Shown: one piece after another, positions 9,262 to 17,927 of the stretch
How the letters are laid out: the number at the start of each line of letters is the position of its first letter
How positions within the stretch are numbered: position 1 is the stretch's first letter
Source: Xanthomonas sp. CFBP 8443
GTDB taxonomy: Bacteria > Pseudomonadota > Gammaproteobacteria > Xanthomonadales > Xanthomonadaceae
NCBI RefSeq assembly: GCF_025666195.1
Contig: NZ_CP102592.1
Coordinates: 3,968,001 to 4,032,000, forward strand
Direction: 5' to 3'
Length of the DNA: 64,000 bases
Made by a program: the position numbers and the translations under genes
The notes under the pieces: generated by a model
What the model was told of the DNA's origin: nothing
The model's input: only the letters and a program-made list of their open reading frames with translations
Databases searched by the model: none

Positions 9262-10074
9262 ATGAAATCCTCTCTCTTCGTTTCCGCCGCGCTCGCCGCG
9301 GCCCTGGCCGCCGCGCCGTCGGCCGCCTTCGCCTGGGGCCCGCTGGGCCATCGCCTGGTCGCCGACCTGGCCGATTCCCAACTCACTCCGCAGGCACGCG
9401 CGCAGGTCCAGCAACTGCTGCAGGGCGAAGCCGAGCCGACCCTGGCCGGCGTCGCCAACTGGGCCGACCAATTGCGCGAAAGCGACCCGGACATGGGCAA
9501 GCGCACCGGCCCATGGCACTACGTCAACCTCGGCGAAGACCAGTGCCACTACGAGGAAAACCGCGATTGCCCCGACGGCAACTGCGCGGTGGAAGCGCTG
9601 CGCCGCCAGGCCGCGATCCTGGCCGACCGCAGCCAGCCGCAGGCGACGCGCACCCAGGCGCTGAAGTTCGTGGTGCATTTCGCCGGCGACATCCAGCAGC
9701 CGCTGCACGCCGGCTATGCGCGCGACAAGGGCGCCAACACCTTCCAGATCCAGTTCGAGGGCAAGGGCAGCAACCTGCACGCGCTGTGGGACAGCGGGCT
9801 GCTGCGCAGCCGCGGCCTGGACGAAGCGCACTACCTGGCGCAGTTGCAGGCACAGCCGCTACCGGCGCCCTCGCCGGCCGGCAGCGCGCTGCCGCCGCCG
9901 GCCGCGGCCTGGGCCGAAGCCTCGTGCCGGATCATGCTGCGCCCGGGCTTCTACCCGCCCGGCGCCAAGTTGCCGCCGGACTACGTGACGACCTGGCGCC
10001 CGGTCGCCGAGGCGCAGCTGCGCCAGGCCGGCGCGGATCTGGCGGCGACGCTGAACGCTGCGCTGGGGAAGTAG
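9262..10074 (+). CDS. Secreted S1/P1-type nuclease
   Basis: A 270-residue zinc-dependent single-strand nuclease family member. The signal peptide ends AAFA, leaving Trp25 as mature residue 1 (WGPLGHRLVADLA). This is critical in the family because the N-terminal Trp and the following His ligate zinc. Further ligand motifs are visible: 'GVANWADQLR', 'GPWHYVN', 'KFVVHFAGDIQQPLHAGYARDKGANT' (the HxxxD and H ligands) and 'NLHALWDSGLL' (HxxxD). These enzymes cleave RNA and ssDNA with 3'-nucleotidase activity, in the periplasm or outside the cell. The gene is monocistronic and is followed by a REP-like hairpin. Confidence 0.93.
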   Translation: MKSSLFVSAALAAALAAAPSAAFAWGPLGHRLVADLADSQLTPQARAQVQQLLQGEAEPTLAGVANWADQLRESDPDMGKRTGPWHYVNLGEDQCHYEENRDCPDGNCAVEALRRQAAILADRSQPQATRTQALKFVVHFAGDIQQPLHAGYARDKGANTFQIQFEGKGSNLHALWDSGLLRSRGLDEAHYLAQLQAQPLPAPSPAGSALPPPAAAWAEASCRIMLRPGFYPPGAKLPPDYVTTWRPVAEAQLRQAGADLAATLNAALGK

Positions 10075-10101
10075 CGCGCGGCATCTGCTCCATCTGCTTT
10101 T

Positions 10102-10169
10102 TGTAGGAGCGGCTTCAGCCGCGACAGGCCTTACCGATAGATCCTGTCGCGGCTGAAGCCGCTCCTACA
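10102..10169. repeat. REP-like hairpin (GTAGGAGCGGCTTCAGCCGCGACAG family)
   Basis: Two perfectly complementary 27-nt arms (10102-10128 and 10143-10169) with a 14-nt loop. The arm itself contains an internal inverted repeat, GCGGCTTCAGCCGC. The same arms recur at 33668-33735, with variants at 22088, 54156-54239 and 60302-60370. This is the profile of a REP/BIME-type dispersed element. It sits between convergent genes (nuclease and trxC) and could also terminate both transcripts. Confidence 0.85.
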
Positions 10170-10192
10170 GGAATACGGCGGGATTCGGCGCA

Positions 10193-10639
10193 CTACGGGA
10201 CCTGGCCGGCATGCCGTCGCGCCCAGCGCACGATCTCGGCAACACCGATCGCGCCGCTGTGCCGCGCCAGCTCGCGGCCATGCCGCAGCAAGGCCAAAGT
10301 CGGAATGCTGCGGATGCCGAAGCGCGTCGCCAGCGCCGGCTGTGCTTCGGTATCCAGCTTGCCCAGGCGCAGGCGTGGCTCCAGTTGCGCGGCAGCGGCC
10401 TCGAACTGCGGTGCCATGGTCCGGCACGGGCCGCACCACGGCGCCCAGAAATCCACCAGCAACGCGATGTCGCTGCGCTCGGCGTGGGCGGCGAAGTTGT
10501 TCCCCGTCAGCACCACCGGCGCACCGACGAACAGCGCGCGATGGCAGCGGCCGCATTGCGGCGCCGCCGCCAGGCGCTCGCCCGGCACCCGGTTCAGCGC
10601 CTGGCAGTGCGGGCAGGCGATGTGCAGCGGATCGCTCAC
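10193..10639 (-). CDS. trxC: Thioredoxin TrxC (thioredoxin 2) with zinc-binding N-terminus
   Basis: A 148-residue thioredoxin. The N-terminal zinc module has CPHC (about 9-12) and CGRC (about 29-32), distinctive of TrxC. The thioredoxin fold carries the redox site WCGPC and the cis-Pro loop 'IRSIPTL'. TrxC is an oxidative-stress thioredoxin in the cytoplasm. The start is GTG 10639, giving MSDPLHIACPHC, the usual N-terminus; the longer frame upstream is Arg-rich nonsense. The GTG overlaps the stop of a broken upstream frame by 4 nt, perhaps a relic of translational coupling to a once intact gene. Confidence 0.92.
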   Translation of the reverse strand: MSDPLHIACPHCQALNRVPGERLAAAPQCGRCHRALFVGAPVVLTGNNFAAHAERSDIALLVDFWAPWCGPCRTMAPQFEAAAAQLEPRLRLGKLDTEAQPALATRFGIRSIPTLALLRHGRELARHSGAIGVAEIVRWARRHAGQVP

Positions 10640-10840
10640 ACGCCGGCCTCGATGCTCTTGTCGCCCAGCAGCACAGTGCCGTGCGCGTCCTTGACCGTAT
10701 AGGTGAGCGAGATGCGGCACCGCCCCTGCTCGCGCGCTTCGAAAACATGGACCTCGCTGGTCACGCCGCCGGGAACCGTCCATGTCGCGACAGCGTCGGA
10801 ATCGATCGATGCGCGATGGACGGCGCCGCGCGCAATGCAT
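10636..10840 (-). pseudogene. AHSA1/SRPBCC-family gene fragment
   Basis: The frame reads 'VHRASIDSDAVATWTVPGGVTSEVHVFEAREQGRCRISLTY', recognisably the N-terminal third of an AHSA1 (Hsp90 ATPase activator homologue-like) SRPBCC protein, here without a proper start. It then switches to an unrelated tail ('TVKDAHGTVLLGDKSIEAGV') and stops. Intact members are about 140-160 residues; two thirds are missing and no start with an RBS is visible. The boundary at 10840 is approximate. The fusion point suggests a deletion joining two genes, so the tail may derive from the original neighbour of trxC. Confidence 0.55.
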
Positions 10841-11023
10841 GGATGCGGCCGGCGATGCGGGTGGTGGGCATGGCGGCTGCGGCCTGGGTTCGTCGTTCCG
10901 ACGACGTCAACCGAACGAGAGCAAGACGCCAGCCAATTCATCTCTAGCGCGTCGCCTACTGCCATGCCAGTCCCCCGAAATGCGGATGAGTCGAGTAAGT
11001 ATCCCCGGTAAAGTCGGCTACCG

Positions 11024-11302
11024 CTAACGCAACTTGCCGGACCGAGGAATTCCATTGAGCTCGTCGATTACTTTCTGTGGTGCGCGCAAGCGGATCTGCA
11101 CGGGAAAGGATTCGTGCACGACGACATCTTCCACTACACCGCTTTTTTCCAACTCCATGACCTTGACCAGCACTGGGTCCGGAGATTCTGCACTGCCGAC
11201 AATCAGCGCGCGCTCCAACGGCTCTTGATTCTTGGTCGGCTGTGTACGGTCGAGGCCGCAGCCTGTCAACAGCACCAGCGCTGCAATAAAAACCGTTTTC
11301 AT
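11024..11302 (-). CDS. Small lipoprotein of unknown function
   Basis: A 92-residue protein with a type II signal peptide: MKTVFIAALVLLTGCG, lipobox LTGC with the acylated Cys at residue 15. The mature part is about 78 residues, charged, without recognisable domain; 'EDVVVHESFPVQIRLRAPQKVIDELN' looks like a single beta-alpha unit. It lies 101 bp downstream of the secreted protease gene on the same strand and shares its lower GC content. It may be a co-acquired immunity or chaperone-like partner, but nothing in the sequence proves this. Confidence 0.6.
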   Translation of the reverse strand: MKTVFIAALVLLTGCGLDRTQPTKNQEPLERALIVGSAESPDPVLVKVMELEKSGVVEDVVVHESFPVQIRLRAPQKVIDELNGIPRSGKLR

Positions 11303-11403
11303 ATTTGCCTCCTCGCGCGTTGGCCGATACGCCGCGAAAACGTGGTGCGCCAGCCATGCGGCGCACCACGTCCGTGTTACTTCAAGTCAGCGTCAATGAG
11401 CAG

Positions 11404-12399
11404 TCACGGGTACGTAGCGATCCAGTTTTGAAGCGTGTTGTAGACGGTGCTGGTCAGCCTCGTTCCACAGTTCTGACTGGACGATCCCGTAGTATGGATC
11501 CCGCGGACATTGACCCCACCGTCGCTTGCAATCCCGCTTCCGCTGTTCCCGCCGAAGGTATCGATGGTATAGCAAAGCCTGTAAGAACCACTGGTCGATA
11601 CCGACCCGGAATGCGTCCACATCGTACCCAGAGGTTTGTCACCTGGATAACCGGTGATGGTATGCGTACCTCCCGAATACACGCCCCAGCCGGAGTTGCC
11701 GCCATGCGGAGCCGTGCTCAGCACGATCAGCGCGTAATCGTAGTTGCTGTCCGCGCTGTTGTGCCATGCCGACGTGGTGATGGCCCTCGACCATGTGGTC
11801 GTCCCCCAAGGCTGATAGCTACCGTTCTGCGCCGTGGTGAAATCCAGGCTGGAATAAAAGGTACCCGCTCCGTTGGATATACAGTGCCCCGCGGTGAGGA
11901 CATGTTTCGGCGTAATCAGCGTACCGGTACAACCGATTCCGATACGACCGATATGCCAGTACGGAGACGCCACGGTATTCGACACTTGCACCCGGTCGTC
12001 GGTGCCGATAACGACATTGGGATTGACGCGACTGCTTCTGTAGAAATCTGGAAGCCTCGGAGGCGTGCTGAACGTCGTGGATGTGCGGCCAAGCATCTGC
12101 AAGTCCATGATGGCCTGCTCGAAAATGGCGACATCTTCCGGATCCATCCTGGATTCGTACAAGTCGCCATTGCGGGTGACCATGACAGCACTTAGCCCGG
12201 CGGCCTTCTGCTGCGGTGACTGCAGACGGTCGTCAGCCGAAGCACCCCTTTCCGGTAGAACGTTTGTCACCAGATTGTCGCCATGTATGAAGCTGGCTTT
12301 CTTGTTCAACTTCTCGAATGTGGCTTCCTTTGCTACCGCCGTATTAACCGCGGGGGCCGAAACCAGCAACACCAAACTCAGAACGGCTAGATTTTTCAT
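11404..12399 (-). CDS. Secreted V8-like (GluV8/S1B) serine protease
   Basis: A 331-residue preproprotease. The signal peptide is residues 1-23 (MKNLAVLSLVLLVSAPAVNT..AVA), followed by a propeptide to about residue 125. The trypsin-fold domain starts near 'NVVIGTDDRVQVSNT', like mature V8/glutamyl endopeptidases. The catalytic triad is His172 (TAGHC), Asp221 (NYDYAL) and Ser286 (FGGNSGSG). 'GIHTTG' near the C-terminus places a His where glutamyl endopeptidases have their specificity His. ATG 12399 has a GGAG about 7 nt upstream; the longer frame is rejected. GC is markedly below the surrounding genes, suggesting transfer. Type II secretion is expected for a Xanthomonas exoprotease. Confidence 0.88.
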   Translation of the reverse strand: MKNLAVLSLVLLVSAPAVNTAVAKEATFEKLNKKASFIHGDNLVTNVLPERGASADDRLQSPQQKAAGLSAVMVTRNGDLYESRMDPEDVAIFEQAIMDLQMLGRTSTTFSTPPRLPDFYRSSRVNPNVVIGTDDRVQVSNTVASPYWHIGRIGIGCTGTLITPKHVLTAGHCISNGAGTFYSSLDFTTAQNGSYQPWGTTTWSRAITTSAWHNSADSNYDYALIVLSTAPHGGNSGWGVYSGGTHTITGYPGDKPLGTMWTHSGSVSTSGSYRLCYTIDTFGGNSGSGIASDGGVNVRGIHTTGSSSQNCGTRLTSTVYNTLQNWIATYP

Positions 12400-12652
12400 A
12401 ACAAGCTCCGTTGTCAGTTGAATGATCCTTAGCAGCGTGATCGGCAATTGCTATCCCATGCCAGCCACGCCAATCGACGGCTACGCCGGCCAGCGTTAGA
12501 AAGTCGTGAAAACGATAGAGTTTCGACTGATTCTGTGATTGCTTCCGATACTCGCGCCATGCGTCCCGGCGATCGGACGAATCCTCTTCGCATTCAGCTG
12601 CAGCTCGTGTCCGACTAACAGGAGCGCTTCATGCCTCTGACGTTTTTCTTAA
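12400..12652. other. Intergenic region upstream of the protease gene
   Basis: About 250 bp of lower GC content containing the protease promoter and RBS. No open frame with family resemblance is seen. It ends at the point where the truncated OsmC frame stops, so the breakpoint of the rearrangement may lie near 12650-12720. Confidence 0.4.
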
Positions 12653-13030
12653 CTACTGCAACGAAGCCGCAGCCTGCGTGCGTCGTCCGGATGGAGCGCA
12701 GCTCTGGTTGCCGTCGGGCAGTTGCAGTTCCACCGACGCCTGCGGAATGCGCCAGAAGCCGTCCGCGTTGCGCATCGGCGTGGCGGTGATGTGCGCGACC
12801 ACGCCGACCGGATCGTTCTTGAACTTGCGCATCGCGAACAGCAGGCTGGCGGCCAGGCCATTGACGATGCTGGCCAACAGGATGCGCGAGGGATTGGGCC
12901 CGCGTTCGTGACCGAGCGGCGCGGTCTCGTCGCCCAGCCACGGCGCCAGATCGGTTTCGTCGAACTGGATGCGGAACGCGAAATCCGTCTCCTGTTCGAG
13001 GGTGACGCGGATCGGATCGCCGATGCTCAT
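12653..13030 (-). pseudogene. OsmC-family protein gene, C-terminally truncated
   Basis: The frame from ATG 13028-13030 encodes 125 residues. 'ASIVNGLAASLLFAMRKFKNDPVGVVAHITATPMRNADGFWRI' matches the central helix and strand of OsmC/Ohr-like proteins. The usual first reactive Cys in the 'ASxxNCLxAS' position is replaced by Gly (SIVNGLAAS), and the C-terminal half with the second Cys is missing. After 'VELQLPDG' the translation becomes unrelated (NQSCAPSGRRTQAAASLQ) and stops. Intact relatives are about 150-180 residues. Loss of both Cys and of the C-terminal region points to a pseudogene. Confidence 0.6.
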
Positions 13031-13114
13031 GCGGATTTCCAGGACGTCGATGACGGAATCGCCGGCTCTACGCCGGCACTGCAAAGACCGCATGGACGCG
13101 CATGCGCATCGCGC

Positions 13115-16100
13115 TCACGCCGGCTTGGCAGCGCGGCGCGCCAATGGGTAGTACAGCAGCGGGATCACCAGCAGGGTCAGCGCGGTGCTGACCAGGATGC
13201 CGAAGATCAGCGCCACCGCCAGACCGTTGAAGATCGGGTCGTCGAGGATGAAGAATGCGCCCAGCATCGCCGCCAACCCGGTCAGCACGATCGGCGGCGC
13301 GCGCACCGCGCAGGCCTCCACCACCGCCTGCTCGGCGCTGCGGCCCCGCGCCAACGCCTGGCCGATGAAGTCCACCAGCAGGATCGAGTTGCGCACGATG
13401 ATGCCGGCCAGCGCGATCATGCCGATCATGCTGGTGGCGGTGAACTGCGCGCCGAGCAGCGCGTGTCCCGGCAGCACCCCGATCACCGTCAGCGGGATCG
13501 GCGCCATGATCACCAGCGGCACCAGATAGCTGCGGAACTGCGCCACCACCAGCAGATAGATCAGCAGCAGGCCGACCGCGTAGGCGATGCCCATGTCGCG
13601 GAAGGTCTCGTAGGTGATCTGCCACTCGCCCTCCCACTTGACCGCGAAGTCGCCGCTGTCGAGCGGTTGCGCGATGAAAGACTGCGCCACCGCCTGCCCG
13701 CCGACGCGGTGTTGGCGCAGCTGCCCGACCAGGTCGAACATACCGTACAGCGGGCTGTCCAGGCGCCCGGCCTCGTCGCCGGTGACGTACACCACCGGCC
13801 GCAGATCCTTGTGCGAGATCGCACCGTCCCAGGGCAGCCGCTGCACCGCGACCAGCTCCGACAACGGCACCAGTTGGCCGTCGCCGCCGCGCACGTGCAG
13901 CGCCAGCATGCGCGCGACGCCGGCCTGGTCGGCCGCGGCCAGGCGCAGCCGCATCGGTTGCGGATACTTGGACGCGCCATCGTGCAGCCAGGTCGCGTCC
14001 ACGCCCTGCACCGACGCCGCCAGCGCATCGGCGATCGCCGATTGGGTCACGCCCAGCCGCGCCGCGCGCACCCGATCGACCACGATCACCTCGCGCATCG
14101 CGGCGCTTTCCACGCTGGTATCCACATCGACCACGTTCGGCGTGCGCAGGAAGCGCCGCTGCAAAGCCAGGGCCAGCTGGCGGCTGCGCGCGTAGTCCGG
14201 GCCGTACACCTCGGCGACCAGCGGCGCCAGCACCGGCGGGCCCGGCGGCACCTCCACCACCTTCAGCGCCGCGCCATGACGGCGCGCGATCGCCGCCAGT
14301 TCGGGACGCAACGCGCGCGCGATGGCGTGGCTCTGCCGGGTGCGCAGGTGTTTGTCGACCAGATTCACCTGCAGGTCGCCGACGTTGTTGCCGCTGCGCA
14401 GATAGTACTGGCGCACCAGGCCGTTGAAATTGACCGGCGCCGAGGTGCCGGCATAGCCCTGGTAGTCGTGCACGCCCTGGGTGCGGTCGAGCACGCCGGC
14501 CAGCTCGACCAGCAGCGCATCGGTGTCCTGCAGCGTGCTGCCTTCGGGCAGATCCACCACGATCTGCAGTTCGGACTTGTCGTCGAACGGCAGCATCTTC
14601 ATCACCACCCATTGCAGCCCGACCAGCGACACCGCCAGCACCAGCAGCGCGGCGATGCCGGCGAACAACCAGCCGCGCCGCCGCGCGCCGCGCTCGGGGG
14701 CGAGGAAGGGATGCAGCAGTCTCGAGAAGAAGCGCTGCAGGCGTGGCGATGCGGACGCCGTTTCGCTGCCGGCATCGGCATCGGACGTCGCCGGCGCATG
14801 CCGCGCCAGCAGCTTCAGCGCCAGCCACGGGGTCACGATCAGGGCGATCGCCAGCGACAGCAGCATGCCGACCGAGGCGTTGATCGGAATCGGCCGCATG
14901 TACGGCCCCATCAATCCGCTGACGAAGGCCATCGGCATCAGCGCCGCGATCACGGTGAAGGTGGCGAGGATGGTCGGCCCACCGACCTCGTCCACTGCCG
15001 GCGGGATCGCCTCGCGCAGGGTCTTGCCGCCGGCGCGCATGTGCCGGTGGATGTTCTCCACCACCACGATGGCGTCGTCGACCAGGATGCCGATCGAGAA
15101 GATCAGCGCGAATAGCGACACCCGGTTGAGGGTGAAGCCCATCGCCCACGACGCGAACAGGGTCAGCGCCAGGGTCAGCACCACCGCGCTGCCGACCACG
15201 ATGGCCTCGCGCCAGCCCAGCGCGAACAGCACCAGCAGCACCACCGAACCGGTCGCGAACACCAGCTTGTGGATCAGCTTGGCGGCCTTGGCGTCGGCGC
15301 TGGCGCCGTAATCGCGGGTCACTTGGGCGTGCACGCCTTGCGGGATCGTTTCGCCGCGCAGCTGCTGCAGGCGCGCGGCGACCGCTCGGGTGATCGCGGC
15401 GGCATCGCTGCCGGGCTGCTTGGCGATGGCGAGGGTCACCGCCGGCGCGCGGCCCTGTGCTGGACCGCCGCGTGCGGCCGGCGCGCCGTACCAGACATAG
15501 CTGCTGGGCAGGTCGGCGCCAGCGCGCACCTGCGCCACGTCGCGCAGGTGCAGCGGTTGGCCGTCGTGCACACCGATCACCAGCGACGCCACCGTGTCGG
15601 CATCGGCCAGGAAGGTGCCGGCGGCGACCGGCACCGCGCGGCCGCCACCGATGCGCTCGCCGAGTTGGCGCACCGCATTGGCCGCCTGCAGCGCCTGGCT
15701 CAGGTCGGACACGGTCAGGCCGTAGGCGGCCAGCCGCGTCGGATCCAGGGTCAGCGTCAGTACCCGTTGCGGCGCGCCGATGCTGTAGATGTCGCGCGTG
15801 CCGGGAATGCGCTTGAGTTCGCTTTCCAGGGTGTGCGCGACCTCGCCCAGGTCCACCGCGCTGCGCTGCGGATCGTCGCTCCACAACGTCACCGCCATCA
15901 CCGGCACGTCGTCGATGCCCTTGGGTTTGATCAGCGGGGTGCCCACGCCCATGCCCTGCGGCAACGCATCCAGGTTCGAATACACCTGGTTGTACAGGCG
16001 CACCAGCGCCGCCTGGCGCGGCACCCCGACCTGGAACTCGACGGTCAGCAGCGCCTGCCCCGGGCGGCTGACCGAGTACACGTGCTTGACCCCTTCGATC

Positions 16101-16339
16101 TCGGACAGCTTCTGCTCCAGCGGCGTGCTCAGCAGCTGCTCCACTTCGCGCGCATCGGCGCCGGCGAAGGCCACCGACACGGTGGCCATGGTCACGTCGA
16201 TCTGCGGCTCTTCCTCGCGCGGAGTGATCGCCACCGCGGCCAGGCCCAGCAGCAGGCCCAGCAGCGCCAGCAACGGGGCCAGCGGATTGGCCTGGAACGC
16301 CGCCGCCAGACGCCCGGACACGCCCAGTCGCGCCGCCAT
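13115..16339 (-). CDS. RND-family efflux pump inner-membrane permease
   Basis: A 1074-residue RND transporter. It has an N-terminal membrane segment ('LAPLLALLGLLLGLAAVAITPREEEPQI'), two large periplasmic loops and the mid-protein motif 'LFALIFSIGILVDDAIVVVENIHRHM' with the paired acidic TM4 residues. The second half repeats the topology ('ATSMIGMIALAGIIVRNSILLVDFIGQAL', 'LTGLAAMLGAFFILDDPIFNGLAVALIFG'). This subclass (PREEEPQI N-terminus) is the AcrB/HAE1-related group found beside BigR-type regulators rather than a metal CzcA. It starts 1 bp after the adaptor stop. Outer-membrane partner not encoded here. Substrate unknown; the context with sulfide-detoxification genes is notable. Confidence 0.93.
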   Translation of the reverse strand: MAARLGVSGRLAAAFQANPLAPLLALLGLLLGLAAVAITPREEEPQIDVTMATVSVAFAGADAREVEQLLSTPLEQKLSEIEGVKHVYSVSRPGQALLTVEFQVGVPRQAALVRLYNQVYSNLDALPQGMGVGTPLIKPKGIDDVPVMAVTLWSDDPQRSAVDLGEVAHTLESELKRIPGTRDIYSIGAPQRVLTLTLDPTRLAAYGLTVSDLSQALQAANAVRQLGERIGGGRAVPVAAGTFLADADTVASLVIGVHDGQPLHLRDVAQVRAGADLPSSYVWYGAPAARGGPAQGRAPAVTLAIAKQPGSDAAAITRAVAARLQQLRGETIPQGVHAQVTRDYGASADAKAAKLIHKLVFATGSVVLLVLFALGWREAIVVGSAVVLTLALTLFASWAMGFTLNRVSLFALIFSIGILVDDAIVVVENIHRHMRAGGKTLREAIPPAVDEVGGPTILATFTVIAALMPMAFVSGLMGPYMRPIPINASVGMLLSLAIALIVTPWLALKLLARHAPATSDADAGSETASASPRLQRFFSRLLHPFLAPERGARRRGWLFAGIAALLVLAVSLVGLQWVVMKMLPFDDKSELQIVVDLPEGSTLQDTDALLVELAGVLDRTQGVHDYQGYAGTSAPVNFNGLVRQYYLRSGNNVGDLQVNLVDKHLRTRQSHAIARALRPELAAIARRHGAALKVVEVPPGPPVLAPLVAEVYGPDYARSRQLALALQRRFLRTPNVVDVDTSVESAAMREVIVVDRVRAARLGVTQSAIADALAASVQGVDATWLHDGASKYPQPMRLRLAAADQAGVARMLALHVRGGDGQLVPLSELVAVQRLPWDGAISHKDLRPVVYVTGDEAGRLDSPLYGMFDLVGQLRQHRVGGQAVAQSFIAQPLDSGDFAVKWEGEWQITYETFRDMGIAYAVGLLLIYLLVVAQFRSYLVPLVIMAPIPLTVIGVLPGHALLGAQFTATSMIGMIALAGIIVRNSILLVDFIGQALARGRSAEQAVVEACAVRAPPIVLTGLAAMLGAFFILDDPIFNGLAVALIFGILVSTALTLLVIPLLYYPLARRAAKPA

Positions 16340-16340
16340 C

Positions 16341-17423
16341 TCAGCGCTCCGCCAGCGCGCGCCGCTGCGCGGCCAGCGCCTGCCCGGCGGCGACCGGATC
16401 GCGCGCCACGCGTTCGCCGACGCGTAATCCCGCCAGCACTTCGACCCGCTGCGGCTCCTGCCGGCCCACGCGCAGCTGGCGCAGGCTCAGCGCGCCGGCG
16501 GCCAGCACATAGGCCGCGCTGAGTTCGCCACGCTGCAGCAACGCCGCACGCGGCATCCACAGCGTGGTCGTGGCCGCGTCGGTGCCATCGGTCGGTACGG
16601 CGAACGCGACCTTGGCGGTCGTGCCCGGTGCCGGTGCCGGCAGCAGCGCGGGCAGCGGCACGCGCACCGTCACGCTGTGGCTGTTCGGATCGGCGGTGGG
16701 AAACACCCGCACCCGTTGCACCGCCAGCGCGCGGCCGTCGTCCAGCCGCACCTGCGCGTGCGGCGCGGCGCGGATCGCCGCGGCATCGGACTGCGGCACC
16801 TGCACCTCGATGCGCTGCGCCCCAGGCGCGTACAACGACAGCAGCAGCTGGCCCGTCGCCACCGCTTCGCCGGGCTGCACCTGCCGCGCACTGACCACGC
16901 CGGCAAACGGTGCACGGATCACCGTGTAGTCGGCCGGCTGCCGCGCCTGCGCCAGCTGCGCGGAGGCGGACTGGCGCGCCGCGACCGCGGCATCGCGGGT
17001 GGCCCGGACCTGATCCAGCTGCGCCCTGGACACGTACTGCGCGCCGGCCAGCGCGGCGTAGCGGCGATAGCTGGCCTCGGCTTCGTCGGCACTGGCCGTG
17101 GCGGAACGCAGCTGCGCCTGCGCGCTGTCCACGCCGGCGCGCTGCTCCACGGCGCTGAGCCGCAGCAGCACCTGGCCGGCGGCGACACGGTCGTCGACGT
17201 CCACAGTGACCTCACGCACGCGCCCGTCGGTCTGCGCTGACAGGTCGGCATGGTCCACCGCAGCGACCACGCCGTCCCAGGCACGCGCGGAGGAATCGGC
17301 GAACGCCACCGCGTCGGTCTGCAGCGCAGGCAGCGGCGGCGGCACCGCCGAGGGGGATTCGTGGCGGCACGCCGCGAGCGACAGACTCGCGGCCAGCGCG
17401 ATCGAGAGGGCAAACGGCTTCAC
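16341..17423 (-). CDS. RND efflux periplasmic adaptor lipoprotein (HlyD/AcrA family)
   Basis: A 360-residue membrane fusion protein. The signal peptide VKPFALSIALAASLSLAAC ends in lipobox LAAC, so the mature N-terminus is lipidated. Lipoyl half-motifs flank a coiled-coil hairpin: 'DHADLSAQTDGRVREVTVDVDDRVAAGQVLLRL' and 'YTVIRAPFAGVVSARQVQPGEAVATGQLLLSL'. GTG 17423 is preferred to GTG 17450 because TGGAG lies 7 nt before it and the earlier codon has no RBS. It is first gene of the pump operon, divergent from the rhodanese-BigR operon with a dyad between the two. Confidence 0.9.
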   Translation of the reverse strand: MKPFALSIALAASLSLAACRHESPSAVPPPLPALQTDAVAFADSSARAWDGVVAAVDHADLSAQTDGRVREVTVDVDDRVAAGQVLLRLSAVEQRAGVDSAQAQLRSATASADEAEASYRRYAALAGAQYVSRAQLDQVRATRDAAVAARQSASAQLAQARQPADYTVIRAPFAGVVSARQVQPGEAVATGQLLLSLYAPGAQRIEVQVPQSDAAAIRAAPHAQVRLDDGRALAVQRVRVFPTADPNSHSVTVRVPLPALLPAPAPGTTAKVAFAVPTDGTDAATTTLWMPRAALLQRGELSAAYVLAAGALSLRQLRVGRQEPQRVEVLAGLRVGERVARDPVAAGQALAAQRRALAER

Positions 17424-17492
17424 GCGGCGGCTCCAGGACGAGGGTTCCACGGAACCCGGTCGGTGCCAGCGAACCGTCGCTGGCTGCGAGAT

Positions 17493-17512
17493 AAATTAGA
17501 ATTTTCTTATAT
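17493..17512. promoter_or_regulatory. AT-rich dyad, candidate BigR/SqrR-type operator
   Basis: AAATTAGAA-tt-TTCTTATAT: 7 of 9 arm positions are complementary, in otherwise very GC-rich DNA. It lies between the divergent efflux pump operon (start 17423) and the rhodanese-ArsR-MBL operon (start 17560). An extended -10 (TGATATTAT, 17523-17531) follows at the correct distance for the dyad to overlap the -35 region. ArsR-family repressors bind such AT-rich dyads; occupancy here is inferred. Confidence 0.6.
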
Positions 17513-17559
17513 TAGAGTCAACTGATATTATGGGCGCCGTTCATCCACCGGAGCCCCCA

Positions 17560-17922
17560 ATGCCCCATTCCTCCGCACAAGCCCTGGTCGACAGGGCGCG
17601 CCCGCAGATCCACGAGGTCGACACCGATGCCGCGGCCACGCCGCTGCCTGGCGAATGGATCATCGACGTGCGCGAACCCGGCGAATTCGCCGTCGGCCAC
17701 CTGCCCAACGCGATCAACATCCCGCGCGGCATCCTCGAATTCCGTCTCGACACCGATCCGGCACTATCGCGGCGCGACCAACCGATCCTGCTGTACTGCG
17801 CCACCGGCGGCCGCTCCACGCTGGCCGCGCTGAGCCTGCAGCAACTCGGCTACAGCGCGGTGCGCTCGTTGAACGGCGGCTTCCTCGGCTGGACCGCTGC
17901 CGGCCTGCCGGTCGCCTTCTGA
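17560..17922 (+). CDS. Single-domain rhodanese (sulfurtransferase)
   Basis: A 120-residue rhodanese-fold protein. The N-terminal strand 'WIIDVREPGEFAVGHLPNAINIPRG' and active-site loop 'LLYCATGGRSTLAA' (CxxGxR) identify the catalytic Cys that carries persulfide. It transfers sulfane sulfur, probably to or from glutathione, sulfite or the downstream dioxygenase. ATG 17560 is chosen over ATG 17530 because GGAG lies 7 nt upstream and 17530 sits inside the predicted -10. First gene of a tight three-gene operon; the ArsR gene begins 5 bp after its stop. Confidence 0.92.
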   Translation: MPHSSAQALVDRARPQIHEVDTDAAATPLPGEWIIDVREPGEFAVGHLPNAINIPRGILEFRLDTDPALSRRDQPILLYCATGGRSTLAALSLQQLGYSAVRSLNGGFLGWTAAGLPVAF

Positions 17923-17927
17923 GTCCG

